A stretch of DNA of 64,000 nt from GWF2-38-69 sp965228125 (GCA_965228125.1 OZ245791.1:2418001-2482000); one strand, 5' to 3'; shown: positions 8,278 to 17,688, counted from the stretch's first letter. Translations and numbers: made by a program. The notes: generated by a model not told the origin, from the sequence alone.

Positions 8278-9324
8278 ATGGCTAACAAAAGTTATAAGAT
8301 TGCTGTAATTCCCGGTGATGGAATTGGTCCTGAAGTTACTAATGTAGCTTTTGAAGTGCTTCAGAAAGTCTCAAAAAGACATAGTGTTACGTATTTGGAA
8401 AGAGTATTTCCTTTTGGCGGCGAGCATTATTTAAGAACAGGTGAAGTGCTGTCAGATAATTCAATAAATGAGCTTAAGAAATATGATGTTATTTATATGG
8501 GAGCTATCGGTTCTCCGAAAGTTAAGCCAGGCATATTGGAGAAAGGTATACTTCTTAATATCAGGTTTACTCTGGATCAGTATATAAATCTACGCCCTGT
8601 CAAACTCTATCCTGGTGTTGATACTCCTATCAAAGATAAGGGGCCAGCGGATATAGATTTTGTAGTAGTAAGAGAAAACTCCGGCGGAATTTATTCTGGA
8701 ATCGGAGGGGTTATGATGAAAGGCACCAAGGACGAAGTAGCTATCAATTCTATGGTTTATAACCACAAACAGGTAGAAAGGTGTGTAAGATATGCCTTTG
8801 AAATAGCCAAGAACAGGCCAAGAAAGCTAATAGCCCTGATCGGAAAGACCAATGTCCTTACTTATGTGTTTGATCTTTGGGAGAGGATATATAACGAAAT
8901 TGGCAATGCGGAATATCCTGATATAAAAAGGGAATACTATCATGTAGATGCTGCATGCATGCACATGATAAAGAATCCGGAAAAATTTGATGTAATGGTG
9001 ACCACCAATATGTTTGGCGATGTTATCACAGATATTGGCGCAGTGATCCAGGGCGGGATGGGAATGGCAGCCAGCGGCAACCTTAATCCTACTAAAATTG
9101 CTCCGTCTATGTTTGAACCTGTTCACGGCTCAGCTCCTGATATAGCAGGGCAAAACAAAGCCAATCCCATAGCAGCAATAATGAGTATGAAAATGATGCT
9201 TGAATTTCTAGGGGAGAATGCGGCAGGTAATGACATAGACAAGGCTTTGAGTGAAGTCACTCCAATGAATCTGGAAAGAATGTCAACCAGGGATATAGCC
9301 AAAGCTGTATTGGATAACATTTAA
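8278..9324 (+). CDS. leuB: isocitrate/isopropylmalate dehydrogenase family, probably 3-isopropylmalate dehydrogenase
   Basis: NAD-dependent beta-decarboxylating dehydrogenase of 348 residues. It starts with the family motif IAVIPGDGIGPEV and carries NLRPVKLYPGV (substrate-binding Arg), VVRENSGGIYSGIGG, the Lys/Asp region IGKTNVL and TTNMFGDVITDIGA (Mg2+-binding Asp) and EPVHGSAPDIAG near the adenosine site. The most likely substrate is 3-isopropylmalate (leucine synthesis). The FTLDQYINLRPV stretch also resembles tartrate/D-malate dehydrogenases, and no other leu gene is nearby, so the exact substrate is uncertain. The start is supported by AAGGAG 6 bases upstream. Confidence 0.75.
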   Translation: MANKSYKIAVIPGDGIGPEVTNVAFEVLQKVSKRHSVTYLERVFPFGGEHYLRTGEVLSDNSINELKKYDVIYMGAIGSPKVKPGILEKGILLNIRFTLDQYINLRPVKLYPGVDTPIKDKGPADIDFVVVRENSGGIYSGIGGVMMKGTKDEVAINSMVYNHKQVERCVRYAFEIAKNRPRKLIALIGKTNVLTYVFDLWERIYNEIGNAEYPDIKREYYHVDAACMHMIKNPEKFDVMVTTNMFGDVITDIGAVIQGGMGMAASGNLNPTKIAPSMFEPVHGSAPDIAGQNKANPIAAIMSMKMMLEFLGENAAGNDIDKALSEVTPMNLERMSTRDIAKAVLDNI

Positions 9325-9467
9325 AATCCTCAGGTAAAAACCAAGAGGGGCTATATGAATCAACGTGCGGCAAAACTTTGGAAGAATTACCGTTGAGTTA
9401 TTTGTGAACTCTGCTTTTCAGTTTGTAAAGCTTGAAATCTCAAAGAAAGTTTAAGTCAATAGCTTTC

Positions 9468-10025
9468 TTAAATTAGCGCTTCTTTATTTGTAAGGGAAAA
9501 ATTCTTGAAAGAGTTTTTCCCTATCTCGTTTTCGAGCAGATATAGTTTTAATTTTACGCCAGATCCGAAGTTTCCAAGTGATAAGTCCGATCTAATTACC
9601 CTGTGACAAGGAATTACAAGAGGGAATTGATTGGATGCCATAGCTGTCCCTACAGCTCTAGAAGCTTTAGGATTTCCAGTTAGCTCTGCTAATTTGTGGT
9701 AGGTAATGACTTTTCCGTGTTTGACTTTGTCGAACAAAGTTTCAAGAACTTTCCTGTAGTAAGTTGGGATTTGTTCTAGAGACAAAATACTTTTATCTAT
9801 ATCCAAAGGAGTTCCATCTGCGAAATATTTTTTGATCTTGTTTTCTATCGAGTCTAAAAAGTAGTTTACGGGGATGCTTTCATTATTTTTGTTGGCGATA
9901 AGAGGTGTTTTTTCCAGCTTGCTATTCATGCAAATTCCCAGGATTTTAAAAGAAGGTTTATCTTTATATTCAATCTTAATCTCACAAACTTCTGTTTGGA
10001 TAATTCTGCAGATAGTGTTGCTCAT
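9468..10025 (-). CDS. ogt: methylated-DNA--[protein]-cysteine S-methyltransferase
   Basis: Suicide DNA-repair protein that moves alkyl groups from O6-alkylguanine to its own cysteine. The 185-residue product has a variable N-terminal domain (1-100) and the conserved C-terminal domain: HGKVITYHKLAELTGNPKAS with the DNA-binding helix and arginine finger, AVGTAMASNQFPL, and the active-site motif IPCHRVIRSD. It ends with the expected FGSGVKLKLYLLENE segment. No Ada-type zinc domain is present, so it is an Ogt/AGT-like enzyme. It stands alone, converging with the preceding dehydrogenase gene. Confidence 0.95.
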   Translation of the reverse strand: MSNTICRIIQTEVCEIKIEYKDKPSFKILGICMNSKLEKTPLIANKNNESIPVNYFLDSIENKIKKYFADGTPLDIDKSILSLEQIPTYYRKVLETLFDKVKHGKVITYHKLAELTGNPKASRAVGTAMASNQFPLVIPCHRVIRSDLSLGNFGSGVKLKLYLLENEIGKNSFKNFSLTNKEALI

Positions 10026-10129
10026 AAAACTAGCCTATAATTAAAGATAATATTGTTTTTAAAACTAAACTAAAGAATATGTTAAATTCTCTAATTATTC
10101 AAAATCTTTAAAAATAAGATGTGAAAATT

Positions 10130-10450
10130 ATGAAAAAATATTTAAGGATAGATTTTTACGTTCCATTATCGCATTTGGAGATAGTGAAGAAGTCGCTGTT
10201 TGATGCCGGCGCCGGAAAATTGGGTAAGTACGATAACTGTTCTTGGGAGACTTTGGGCAGAGGGCAATTCCGGCCTTTACAAGGAAGCGATCCTTTTATA
10301 GGTAAGGAAGGGGTTGTTGAATATGTCGAAGAATATAAAGTTGAAATGATCTTTCCTGCCGATTTGAAGGAAAAAGTAATAACAGCTCTTAAGAGTTCTC
10401 ATCCTTACGAAGAGGTGGCTTTTCAGATCATAGAGATATTTGCGAATTGA
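10130..10450 (+). CDS. NIF3/YqfO-like small domain protein
   Basis: A 106-residue protein (109 if the GTG at 10121 is used; the ATG at 10130 is preferred, and no clear ribosome binding site decides). The pattern of YLRIDFYVPLSHLEIVKKSLFDAGAGK, then YDNCSW, GRGQFRPLQGSDPFIG and the final SSHPYEEVAFQIIEI matches the CutA-like domain found inserted in the NIF3 family and also standing alone. The function of the stand-alone form is not established. It ends 12 bases before the antiporter gene, so the two are probably cotranscribed. Confidence 0.75.
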   Translation: MKKYLRIDFYVPLSHLEIVKKSLFDAGAGKLGKYDNCSWETLGRGQFRPLQGSDPFIGKEGVVEYVEEYKVEMIFPADLKEKVITALKSSHPYEEVAFQIIEIFAN

Positions 10451-10462
10451 GGTTTCTGATTT

Positions 10463-11929
10463 ATGGAGAAGCTAATATTAATATTTTCGATACTTATCAT
10501 ATTGAGCGTCTTTTCGGCCAAGGTTTCCAAAAAGTTTAACATTCCTTTGCTTGTTATTTTTATATTTATCGGAATGTTGGCTGGTTCTGATGGAATAGGG
10601 TGGATCAATTACGATGATCCCCATTCTGCATTTTTTATAGCGACTATTTCTTTGTGTATCATTCTTTTTGCAGGTGGGCTTGAAACAGATGTAAGAGGAA
10701 TTAAACCAGTTATTAAAGAGGGTCTGGCATTATCTATCCTAGGAGTCTTTCTTAGTGTAATCTTTTTTGCTATTCCCATCCATTTTTTGACTGATCTGGG
10801 ATGGAAACTATCATTTCTTGCTTCTGCTACCGTGGCTTCTACTGATGCGGCAGCAGTGTTTTCGTTATTGAAATTCAGCGGGTTAAATATCAAACCGAAA
10901 GTGAAAAATATAATAGAGTTTGAATCGGGAAGCAATGATCCTATAGCATATGTAATGGTGATATTGTTTATCGCACTAGTTAAAGGTGATGATGGATCAT
11001 TATGGCATTATGTCTATTATTTCCTCAAAGAGTTGATTATTGGTGGACTTATGGGACTCATTCTGGGATACGTTGCCGAAAAATTTTTAGAAAAGCTAAA
11101 CTTAGATATAGAGGCCTTATACCCTATTCTTCTGTTAGGAGCACTGGGGGTTACGTATTCTGCCACAGAGCTTGTCCAAGGGAATGGTTTTCTTGCGATA
11201 TACATTCTCGGATTGTTTATAAGTTCCAAAAAATTTGTACATAAAAACAATAGTATCAGATTTTTTTCAGTTTTGTCATGGACGATGCAGATTTTCTTAT
11301 TCCTGTGTCTGGGGTTGCTTGTGTTTCCAAACCAATTAATTGACTTCGCCTGGATAGGTTTACTTCTAGCTGTGTTTATGGTTTTTGTTGTGCGGCCACT
11401 AAGTGTTTTTCTTTCTATGTCGTTTTTTAGGGATAAACACTCTAATAAAAGTAAGTTATTTATTTCACTTGGAGGATTCAAGGGAGCAGTAGCTATTGTT
11501 TTTGCTATTTTCACTATGGTGGAAGGTGTGCCCCACGCAGAGACAATTTTTAATCTTATATTCTTCATCGTTCTGGTCTCTGTAGTAATACAGGGCAGCA
11601 GTCTTAAATATCTGGCAGAAAAATTAGGGGTAAAAGTAGATAAAAAGTCATCTATTAAAGAGGGAGCAAATACCGTAGATCTTGACTATTTAGAGAATAA
11701 TATGTTTGAAATGACTATTACAGAATCTTCGCCTTTTGTCAACAAAACAGTTTCTGAATTGGTTATGCCATATGAAATTCTGGTTACATTGATTAAAAGT
11801 AATGGTTTATACATCCATCCTAAAGGAAATACACTTTTAAAACTAGGCGATCAGATTACGATAATGTGCAGAGAGAAAGAGAATCTGCTTAAATATATTT
11901 CCAAGAGAGACCCAAGCGCTCTGACGTAA
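10463..11929 (+). CDS. potassium/proton antiporter, CPA1 family with RCK_C domain
   Basis: Inner-membrane cation/proton exchanger of 488 residues. About twelve hydrophobic segments span residues 1-390. The core includes ASTDAAAVFSLL and FESGSNDPIAYV, the second holding the ND pair characteristic of CPA1 exchangers. Residues about 410-488 form a cytosolic RCK_C/TrkA_C regulatory domain (SPFVNKTVSELVMPYEILVT, then GDQITIMCR). This architecture matches NhaP2/CvrA, which exports K+ in exchange for H+. The residue ranges are estimates from the translated sequence. Confidence 0.9.
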   Translation: MEKLILIFSILIILSVFSAKVSKKFNIPLLVIFIFIGMLAGSDGIGWINYDDPHSAFFIATISLCIILFAGGLETDVRGIKPVIKEGLALSILGVFLSVIFFAIPIHFLTDLGWKLSFLASATVASTDAAAVFSLLKFSGLNIKPKVKNIIEFESGSNDPIAYVMVILFIALVKGDDGSLWHYVYYFLKELIIGGLMGLILGYVAEKFLEKLNLDIEALYPILLLGALGVTYSATELVQGNGFLAIYILGLFISSKKFVHKNNSIRFFSVLSWTMQIFLFLCLGLLVFPNQLIDFAWIGLLLAVFMVFVVRPLSVFLSMSFFRDKHSNKSKLFISLGGFKGAVAIVFAIFTMVEGVPHAETIFNLIFFIVLVSVVIQGSSLKYLAEKLGVKVDKKSSIKEGANTVDLDYLENNMFEMTITESSPFVNKTVSELVMPYEILVTLIKSNGLYIHPKGNTLLKLGDQITIMCREKENLLKYISKRDPSALT

Positions 11930-11956
11930 CATAAAATTCTTTATTAGGAGATAATC

Positions 11957-12595
11957 ATGCTGTTTTGTCAATTATTATTCACTAACCCAAAATTTTATCT
12001 GTTATGGATACTGCTTGTTCTTTTTTCCATATGGGTACACGAATCTGCGCATGCATTGACGGCTTTGCGTCAGGGTGATGATACAGCCTATAGAAATGGC
12101 TATCTGGTTCCAAACCCCTTAAAATTGATGGGGATTCCGGCACTAATAGCATTATTGTTGGTCGGAATAACATGGGGTAGCGTACCTGTCGATTACAGAA
12201 GACTTAAAAAGGGAAGGATGAGTCCCTTTCTTGTGGCTGTCTCCGGACCTGTTTCTAATCTAGTATTATTTCTAACCTTCTCGTTTGCCGGCACTTTGGT
12301 TTTTAAGGCAACCGGTGGCAATGTGGACAGCATCGTATTTCAGGCAATGATTATTGGGGCTGTTCTTAACATCGTGTTATTTGTTGTCAATCTGGTGCCT
12401 GTCCCTCCTCTTGATGGATGGATAATCGCTATCTGTCTATTCCCGTCTATCGTTAAAATTAATCAGGAACTCAGAAATGGCATAATGTTTGGACTATTTG
12501 CTTTGGTGTTTCTGTCTTTTAGCTATCTGTTTGTGTATGGTCAGTATATTGTGGTATTTACCATGAAGATATTTGCGTCAATGATAGGCTTTTAA
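11957..12595 (+). CDS. site-2 protease family zinc metallopeptidase (M50)
   Basis: Integral membrane protein of 212 residues with five to six hydrophobic segments. The zinc site HESAH (HExxH) is at about residues 28-32 in the first membrane segment, and the third ligand lies in NLVPVPPLDGW, the NPxPPLDG-type motif of the M50 family. This is the compact form without PDZ or CBS domains. Its substrate is unknown. The start is preceded by AGGAG. It ends just before the shared terminator at 12604-12638. Confidence 0.88.
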   Translation: MLFCQLLFTNPKFYLLWILLVLFSIWVHESAHALTALRQGDDTAYRNGYLVPNPLKLMGIPALIALLLVGITWGSVPVDYRRLKKGRMSPFLVAVSGPVSNLVLFLTFSFAGTLVFKATGGNVDSIVFQAMIIGAVLNIVLFVVNLVPVPPLDGWIIAICLFPSIVKINQELRNGIMFGLFALVFLSFSYLFVYGQYIVVFTMKIFASMIGF

Positions 12596-12603
12596 TTAAA
12601 TAG

Positions 12604-12638
12604 AAAAAAAAAGGACAGCCAGAATTCTGGCTGTCCTT
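12604..12638 (-). terminator. rho-independent terminator of the 67-residue protein gene
   Basis: A perfect palindromic stem, AAGGACAGCCAG/CTGGCTGTCCTT, spans 12611-12638 around a short AATT centre. Nine A residues on the left become a U-run on the minus strand, so it terminates the leftward gene. It may also end the rightward protease transcript, though no T-run follows on that side. Confidence 0.88.
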
Positions 12639-12654
12639 AGTAGTCAATATAAAA

Positions 12655-12858
12655 CTACTTTGCGAGATATGCTTCTCTCTTAGTTTCAAGCATAGCACCG
12701 ACTTGGTCAAAGTCGATAGGAGTATATCCTTTTTCGGTCAGATAATCACAGAAATCTGTCCATCCCTGATGATCCCATACCCCATTGTTCTTTTTGATGA
12801 AGTTCATGATGATATTTGTACGGGACAACTTTTTGAGGTTTTCAGCTTTTTTATCCAT
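12655..12858 (-). CDS. orphan 67-residue protein
   Basis: I do not recognise this protein. It is a real gene by context: GGAG stands at a good distance before the ATG, and a strong terminator lies 16 bases past the stop. The soluble, mixed-charge product has a basic N-terminal helix (residues 1-24) and a tryptophan- and tyrosine-bearing centre (NNGVWDHQGWTDFCDYL) followed by KGYTPIDFDQVGAML. That second half could be a small helix-turn-helix-like or protein-binding fold. It is monocistronic and its function is unknown. Confidence 0.7.
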   Translation of the reverse strand: MDKKAENLKKLSRTNIIMNFIKKNNGVWDHQGWTDFCDYLTEKGYTPIDFDQVGAMLETKREAYLAK

Positions 12859-13010
12859 GTGTTATTTCTCCTTATTGTATTTCACATAGGTCATTTATCC
12901 AGAAAAACTCAACCACTTTTTTAATGGACAAACAACCAAACTTTCGTGAATATAGCATCTCCCCTAGCATTGTCAAGGATGTGATTATTATGCCTTTGCT
13001 TTCAGAAAAA

Positions 13011-14312
13011 TTATTCTCCGCTGAAATCAGGTCTTACAGGTTTCGGAAGCTTGGTCCTGCATTTCTTTTTATCCACGACAGTCAGCCATGTTCCCTTTTC
13101 CGTGTCAAGGTCTACAACAGTGTATTTTGCCTCATCTTCCTTTCTGTTGAAACCTATCATTGTATGCGGAGGAATTTCGTTGTGTTTATCTATGATTGCA
13201 TTTCTGATTTTGCAATGTTCTCCGATTACTACTCCGTCTACCAGCAGCGAGTTATGGACTGTAGCATAACTGTGGACTTTAACTAAGCCGAAGAGAATTG
13301 AATCAACCACTGTTCCGCCGGATATTATGCATCCGCCCGACACTAATGAATTGATAGCTTTACCGATTCTAGGAACTCCGGCAGCACCTATTTCTTCATT
13401 ATGAACGAATTTGGCAGGAGGCAGGCTCTTGTTGTAATTATAGATAGGCCATTTTTCATTATAGAGGTCAAGAGCAGGAGTTGCTTCTCTTAGGTCCATA
13501 TTAGCTTCGAAGAATGCTTTCAGGCAGCCTACATCTTTCCAGTACGGTGTGCCTGACAGGCCTTCTATCACATTTGTGTGGAAGTTGTAAGCAAACAGTT
13601 TGCCGCCTCCAACCAATGATGGAAGAATGTTCTTTCCGAAGTCGTGACTGCTGTTTTTTTCCTTAGCATCTTTTTTAAGTAAAAGAACCAAGTCTCTTGA
13701 GTTGAAAATATAGTTACCCATGGAAGCCAAAGCCATTTTTGGATTACCCGGGATTGGTTGTGGGTTCTTTGGTTTTTCCTGGAATCCAATTATCCTCCAG
13801 TTTTCATCCACTTGAATGACGCCGAACTCACTTGCTTCTTCTAGAGGCACAGGAATTGCAGCTACAGTGGCTATAGCTCCTTTTTCTTCGTGGAAGTCTA
13901 CCATTTGGCTCATATCCATTCTGTAGATATGGTCGCCGCCGAATATTGCGACTAGATCTGGAGAAAAGTCTTCAATGAGATGGATGTTCTGATATATAGC
14001 ATCAGCTGTACCTACATACCAGTGCCTGTCTTCTGTTTGCATTTGAGCAGGAACTGGAACCACAAACTGAGAACCGAATTTGGAAGAAGTATTCCATCCA
14101 TTGATGATGTGCTCGGTCAAACTTTGTGATTTAAATTGTGTGATTACGAAAACTGCGCCGATTCCGCTGTTTATGAAATTGCTAAGCACGAAGTCAATGA
14201 TTCTGTACTTTCCCCCAAATGGTACAGCCGGTTTAGCTCTTTCTTTTGTTAGTGGGAAAAGCCTTGTGCCTTCTCCGCCAGCCATTATCATCCCTAGTAC
14301 AGTTTTACGCAT
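13011..14312 (-). CDS. glgC: glucose-1-phosphate adenylyltransferase
   Basis: Makes ADP-glucose from glucose-1-phosphate and ATP, the first committed step of glycogen synthesis. The 433-residue product has the nucleotidyltransferase motif IMAGGEGTRLFPLT near residue 10, KRAKPAVPFGGKYRIIDF-like substrate residues (ERAKPAVPFGGKYRI), AIFGGDHIYRMD and the GlgC-type FQEKP motif. The C-terminal third is a left-handed beta-helix. A strong AGGAGG precedes the start. It is divergent from glgA across a 155-base control region. Confidence 0.97.
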   Translation of the reverse strand: MRKTVLGMIMAGGEGTRLFPLTKERAKPAVPFGGKYRIIDFVLSNFINSGIGAVFVITQFKSQSLTEHIINGWNTSSKFGSQFVVPVPAQMQTEDRHWYVGTADAIYQNIHLIEDFSPDLVAIFGGDHIYRMDMSQMVDFHEEKGAIATVAAIPVPLEEASEFGVIQVDENWRIIGFQEKPKNPQPIPGNPKMALASMGNYIFNSRDLVLLLKKDAKEKNSSHDFGKNILPSLVGGGKLFAYNFHTNVIEGLSGTPYWKDVGCLKAFFEANMDLREATPALDLYNEKWPIYNYNKSLPPAKFVHNEEIGAAGVPRIGKAINSLVSGGCIISGGTVVDSILFGLVKVHSYATVHNSLLVDGVVIGEHCKIRNAIIDKHNEIPPHTMIGFNRKEDEAKYTVVDLDTEKGTWLTVVDKKKCRTKLPKPVRPDFSGE

Positions 14313-14467
14313 ATGTAGCCTCCTTTGTTTGTTGATTTAGTGATTTGAAATATTTTCAAACAAGCTCTTTAAAACACGAGTATATTGTTTTATAATTCCT
14401 TTTCAACGATGCTAAACCAAAAAAAATATAACATTAGAGAAACAACCAAAAACAAAGGTGACACATT
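14313..14467. promoter_or_regulatory. glgC-glgA divergent control region with palindrome
   Basis: These 155 bases lie between the two divergent glycogen genes. A perfect inverted repeat TTTGAAA-TAT-TTTCAAA (14344-14360) is a plausible operator for a dimeric regulator. A TATAAT at 14391-14396 could be the -10 box of glgA, although a good -35 box is not evident. The palindrome is close enough to both genes to coordinate them. Confidence 0.4.
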
Positions 14468-15934
14468 ATGAATATTGTTTGGGTTACAAGTGAAGCAGCT
14501 CCATACGCTAAAACAGGTGGGCTTGCTGATGTATCTTCAGCTCTTCCGATTGCTCTGGCAGAACGTGGGCATAAAGTATCAGTAATTATGCCTTACTATC
14601 CTCAGGTGATGAAAGAGTTGACAGCCTTGACTACTGTTAAAAAAGAACTTCTCGGAGTTCCTTTTGGCTTTAGTGATGAATGGGCTCAAATTAGAGAACA
14701 CAAAGTCAATGACAATCTAGCCTTTTATTTTATAGAATATAACCAATATTTTGACAGGCCAAGCCTTTATGATTTCAAAGGAGTAGAGTACGGGGACAAT
14801 GCATCAAGATTCATCTTCTTTTCAAGAGCTGCTATGCAGGCCGTTCTTGCTTTGGAGTTGACTCCTGATATTCTACATACAAATGATTGGACTAGTGCAT
14901 TGTGTGCTGTTTACTTGAAGACCCCACTTTATTGGAATTTCGAAAATTTTAAAAACTGCAAGTCTGTAATCACAATTCACAATATTGGTTACCAAGGCGT
15001 GTTTAATAAGAATAACCTTTTCCTGTCTGGATTAGGATGGGAATATTTTAACCAGACTTGTCTGGAATACCATGATCAGTTGAATTTTATGAAAGCTGGG
15101 ATCATGACAGCAGATATGGTCAATGCCGTAAGCCCGACATATGCTAAGGAAATTCTGACTTCTGAATACGGCTTTACTCTTGATCCTGTTTTGCAGCATG
15201 TTAGCTGGAGAGGAAAGCTCAGAGGTATTATTAACGGTATAGATGATAAAGAATGGAATCCGGCAACCGACAAGTTTCTTCCCGCTAAATATGATAAAGA
15301 CAATATGGAAGGAAAAAAAGTTTGTAAAGAAGCTCTACAGAAAGAGTTTGGTCTTCCGGTTAAACCCAATGTGCCTATTTTGGGTATAGTTTCAAGATTA
15401 GCATCACAGAAAGGAATAGATGTTTTCGGGAATGCTATTGAAGATTTGCTTTACCATGATGATATACAGGTAGTCATACTGGGAACAGGTGATAAAGCCC
15501 TTGAGGCACAACTCTCATATTTGAACGGAAAATATCCGGAAAAATTCTCTGTTTACCTCGGATTTAGTAATAAACTCTCTCATCTCGTAGAGGCCGGAAG
15601 CGATTTCTTCGTGATGCCATCAAGATATGAGCCTTGTGGGCTTAACCAAATGTACAGTATGAGGTATGGCACTGCTCCAATCGTAAGAGGAACGGGCGGG
15701 CTGGAAGATACAGTAATTAACTACGATTCTGCGACTTTAGATAAATCCACAGGATTTAAATTTAGTGTACTGTCCGAAGAATCGCTTAGAAACACATTCA
15801 GATGGGCTGCCGGAATATACAGAAATGAGCCTGAAAATTTCAAGAAGATTGTTTATAACGGAATGGCTACGGACTTCTCCTGGGGAAGAACCGCCTCAGA
15901 ATATGAAGCAATGTATGCAGATGCCGCTAAATAA
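14468..15934 (+). CDS. glgA: glycogen (starch) synthase, GT5 family
   Basis: Adds glucose from ADP-glucose to the non-reducing end of alpha-1,4-glucan. The 488-residue protein has the N-terminal ADP-glucose loop YAKTGGLADVSSALP (KTGG, residues about 15-18), the N-terminal Rossmann domain with ILHTNDWTSAL and ITIHNIGYQG, and a C-terminal domain with GIVSRLASQKGID and PSRYEPCGLNQMYSMRYGT, the GT-B donor site with its catalytic Glu. Length is typical. It is followed by a strong terminator. Confidence 0.97.
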   Translation: MNIVWVTSEAAPYAKTGGLADVSSALPIALAERGHKVSVIMPYYPQVMKELTALTTVKKELLGVPFGFSDEWAQIREHKVNDNLAFYFIEYNQYFDRPSLYDFKGVEYGDNASRFIFFSRAAMQAVLALELTPDILHTNDWTSALCAVYLKTPLYWNFENFKNCKSVITIHNIGYQGVFNKNNLFLSGLGWEYFNQTCLEYHDQLNFMKAGIMTADMVNAVSPTYAKEILTSEYGFTLDPVLQHVSWRGKLRGIINGIDDKEWNPATDKFLPAKYDKDNMEGKKVCKEALQKEFGLPVKPNVPILGIVSRLASQKGIDVFGNAIEDLLYHDDIQVVILGTGDKALEAQLSYLNGKYPEKFSVYLGFSNKLSHLVEAGSDFFVMPSRYEPCGLNQMYSMRYGTAPIVRGTGGLEDTVINYDSATLDKSTGFKFSVLSEESLRNTFRWAAGIYRNEPENFKKIVYNGMATDFSWGRTASEYEAMYADAAK

Positions 15935-15950
15935 TTAATTTTAAGAATTG

Positions 15951-15985
15951 AGCTCGTTCAGTTTTTTGCTGAGCGAGCTTTTTTT
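15951..15985 (+). terminator. rho-independent terminator after glgA
   Basis: An 11-bp stem (AGCTCGTTCAG with CTGAGCGAGCT, one G-U pair) encloses a 7-base loop and runs straight into seven T residues, 16 bases past the glgA stop. Confidence 0.92.
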
Positions 15986-16219
15986 ACGAAATATTACTAT
16001 TCACTTATTTTGCCAAATGCGTACAGTTATTAATCTTACAAATAGGTAAATATTAGTTTACTTATCTGTGTATTTACTGACATTATTAATGAAAATTATT
16101 TAAAAGATTACTATTTTACTTTAATTTTAAGATGTAGAGAAGTTTCAGGTGCTTGCAATATAAATTATAGCGAAAAAGTCTGTGCAGTTAAAAGTTAAAC
16201 ATAAATTAATGGAGGACTT
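15986..16219. promoter_or_regulatory. upstream region of the beta-amylase gene
   Basis: About 230 AT-rich bases separate the glgA terminator from the secreted beta-amylase gene, which therefore has its own promoter. The only structure I see is an inverted repeat GTAAA-6-TTTAC (16046-16061). It could be an operator but is short enough to be chance. Confidence 0.25.
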
Positions 16220-17665
16220 ATGGGGGTGAATTTACCTAAGAAACTATTAGTGTGCATCATATTTATGGTGTTTTCGCTAAATGCCTTGTTTGCGGCAAAA
16301 ACCATTACGGCAAATGTTATGGCGCCGCTCCATTTGGATTTAAACAATTCTGGAGAAGTGAATGCTTTTCAGTATCAGCTTGCTGCATGTAAGAATTTGG
16401 GGGTCAATGCCGTAAGCGTTGATGTCTGGTGGGGGCTTGTAGAAGGAAAAGCAGACCAGCAATTTGATTGGAGTTACTACGATGCGCTCTTTAAAATGAT
16501 TACAGACGCAGGGTTACAGATCCAGCCTATTATGTCCTTTCATCAATGCGGGGGGAATGTAGGAGATACATACGATATGCCTATTCCTTCCTGGATTTGG
16601 GCTATTGCAGGAAATGGGGGAAAATATATTAGTGAACAATATGACCCGGGAAACCCTGAAGTAGTTTCGCTTTGGGCTGCAAATAATCAGAAGGTCCTTC
16701 AGGAGTATCAGGAGTTTATGGATGCTTTTGAGCAGCATTTTGCAGGATATGTCAATAATATTCAATCTGTTAATATAAGCTGCGGGCCTGCAGGTGAGCT
16801 TCGTTACCCTTCATATAACCCTTATTCAGCAAATGGCCGCAATTGGGGCAGAGGGTATCCTACAAGAGGCTATATGGAATGTTACTCCAATGAAGCTAAA
16901 GACTCTTTCAGGAATGCTATGGCAAAGAAGTATGGTGATATTTCAAAACTAAATAACGCATGGAAAACCGGACTTGGATCGTTTAGCGATATAAATCCAC
17001 CCGGAGACGGAGATAATTTTTTTCAGATATATAATCCTAGTGCTTATATAAATGCTAAATACGGAAAGGATTTTATCGAATGGTACAACAACGAGTTAGT
17101 GAGACATGGCCGGGAAATGCTTACTGCAGCAACAAAAGCTTTCAATGGACCTTTTTCGAAAACCGAACTAGAGATAAAAATTCCCGGAGTTCACTGGGAA
17201 ATGTCTGATCCGAATATGCCGAGAAGCGCTGAAGTTTGCGCAGGTTTGGTTTCTAATAATTTCTATATTTACGGCAAACAGAGCAATCCTCCGGGAGGAA
17301 CAGGTTATCTTCCTATCTTGAATATGGTTAAAAGCTTTGATGGTGTCTCTGGCAGGCATGTGATTGCATACTTTACGTGCTTAGAGATGTCCAACGGAGA
17401 TTTATACAACTCTCCTTACTCTCAGGCTAGTGCACTTGTTTTTTGGGTTGGAGATCAGGCTGGAAAGATTAAACTTACAATTAAAGGAGAAAATGCGCTT
17501 GCCCCTAATGGTGGTTCGACATGGGCTCAAGGTGGTTTCTGGTGGAATATAAACAACGCAATTACATATTCTTCTTATACAGGGATTACTATTCTCAGGA
17601 TCAGCGATGTTGCTTATGGAGACCAGTATTACAACTTCCAGAGACTAATTAACAAGTATAGATAA
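16220..17665 (+). CDS. secreted beta-amylase, glycoside hydrolase family 14
   Basis: Releases maltose from the non-reducing ends of alpha-1,4-glucans. The 481-residue product starts with a Sec signal (LLVCIIFMVFSLNALFA, cleavage near residue 25-26). Both GH14 signatures are present: HQCGGNVGD at 108-116 and GPAGELRYPSY at 189-199, with Glu193 the predicted acid. CLEM at 387-390 supplies Glu389 as the predicted base. VSVDVWWGLVEG at 65-76 is also typical. The chain ends right after the catalytic barrel, with no starch-binding domain. It sits after glgA but has its own terminator and strong GGAGG site. Signal and motifs imply an extracytoplasmic starch or glycogen degrader. Confidence 0.93.
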   Translation: MGVNLPKKLLVCIIFMVFSLNALFAAKTITANVMAPLHLDLNNSGEVNAFQYQLAACKNLGVNAVSVDVWWGLVEGKADQQFDWSYYDALFKMITDAGLQIQPIMSFHQCGGNVGDTYDMPIPSWIWAIAGNGGKYISEQYDPGNPEVVSLWAANNQKVLQEYQEFMDAFEQHFAGYVNNIQSVNISCGPAGELRYPSYNPYSANGRNWGRGYPTRGYMECYSNEAKDSFRNAMAKKYGDISKLNNAWKTGLGSFSDINPPGDGDNFFQIYNPSAYINAKYGKDFIEWYNNELVRHGREMLTAATKAFNGPFSKTELEIKIPGVHWEMSDPNMPRSAEVCAGLVSNNFYIYGKQSNPPGGTGYLPILNMVKSFDGVSGRHVIAYFTCLEMSNGDLYNSPYSQASALVFWVGDQAGKIKLTIKGENALAPNGGSTWAQGGFWWNINNAITYSSYTGITILRISDVAYGDQYYNFQRLINKYR

Positions 17666-17688
17666 AAATCTATTTCAATTGTCTATTG

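Noticed and set aside
9354..9395. 13-codon frame with an AGAGGGG site after the isopropylmalate-type dehydrogenase
   Set aside because: Too short to support, no conserved features and no context.
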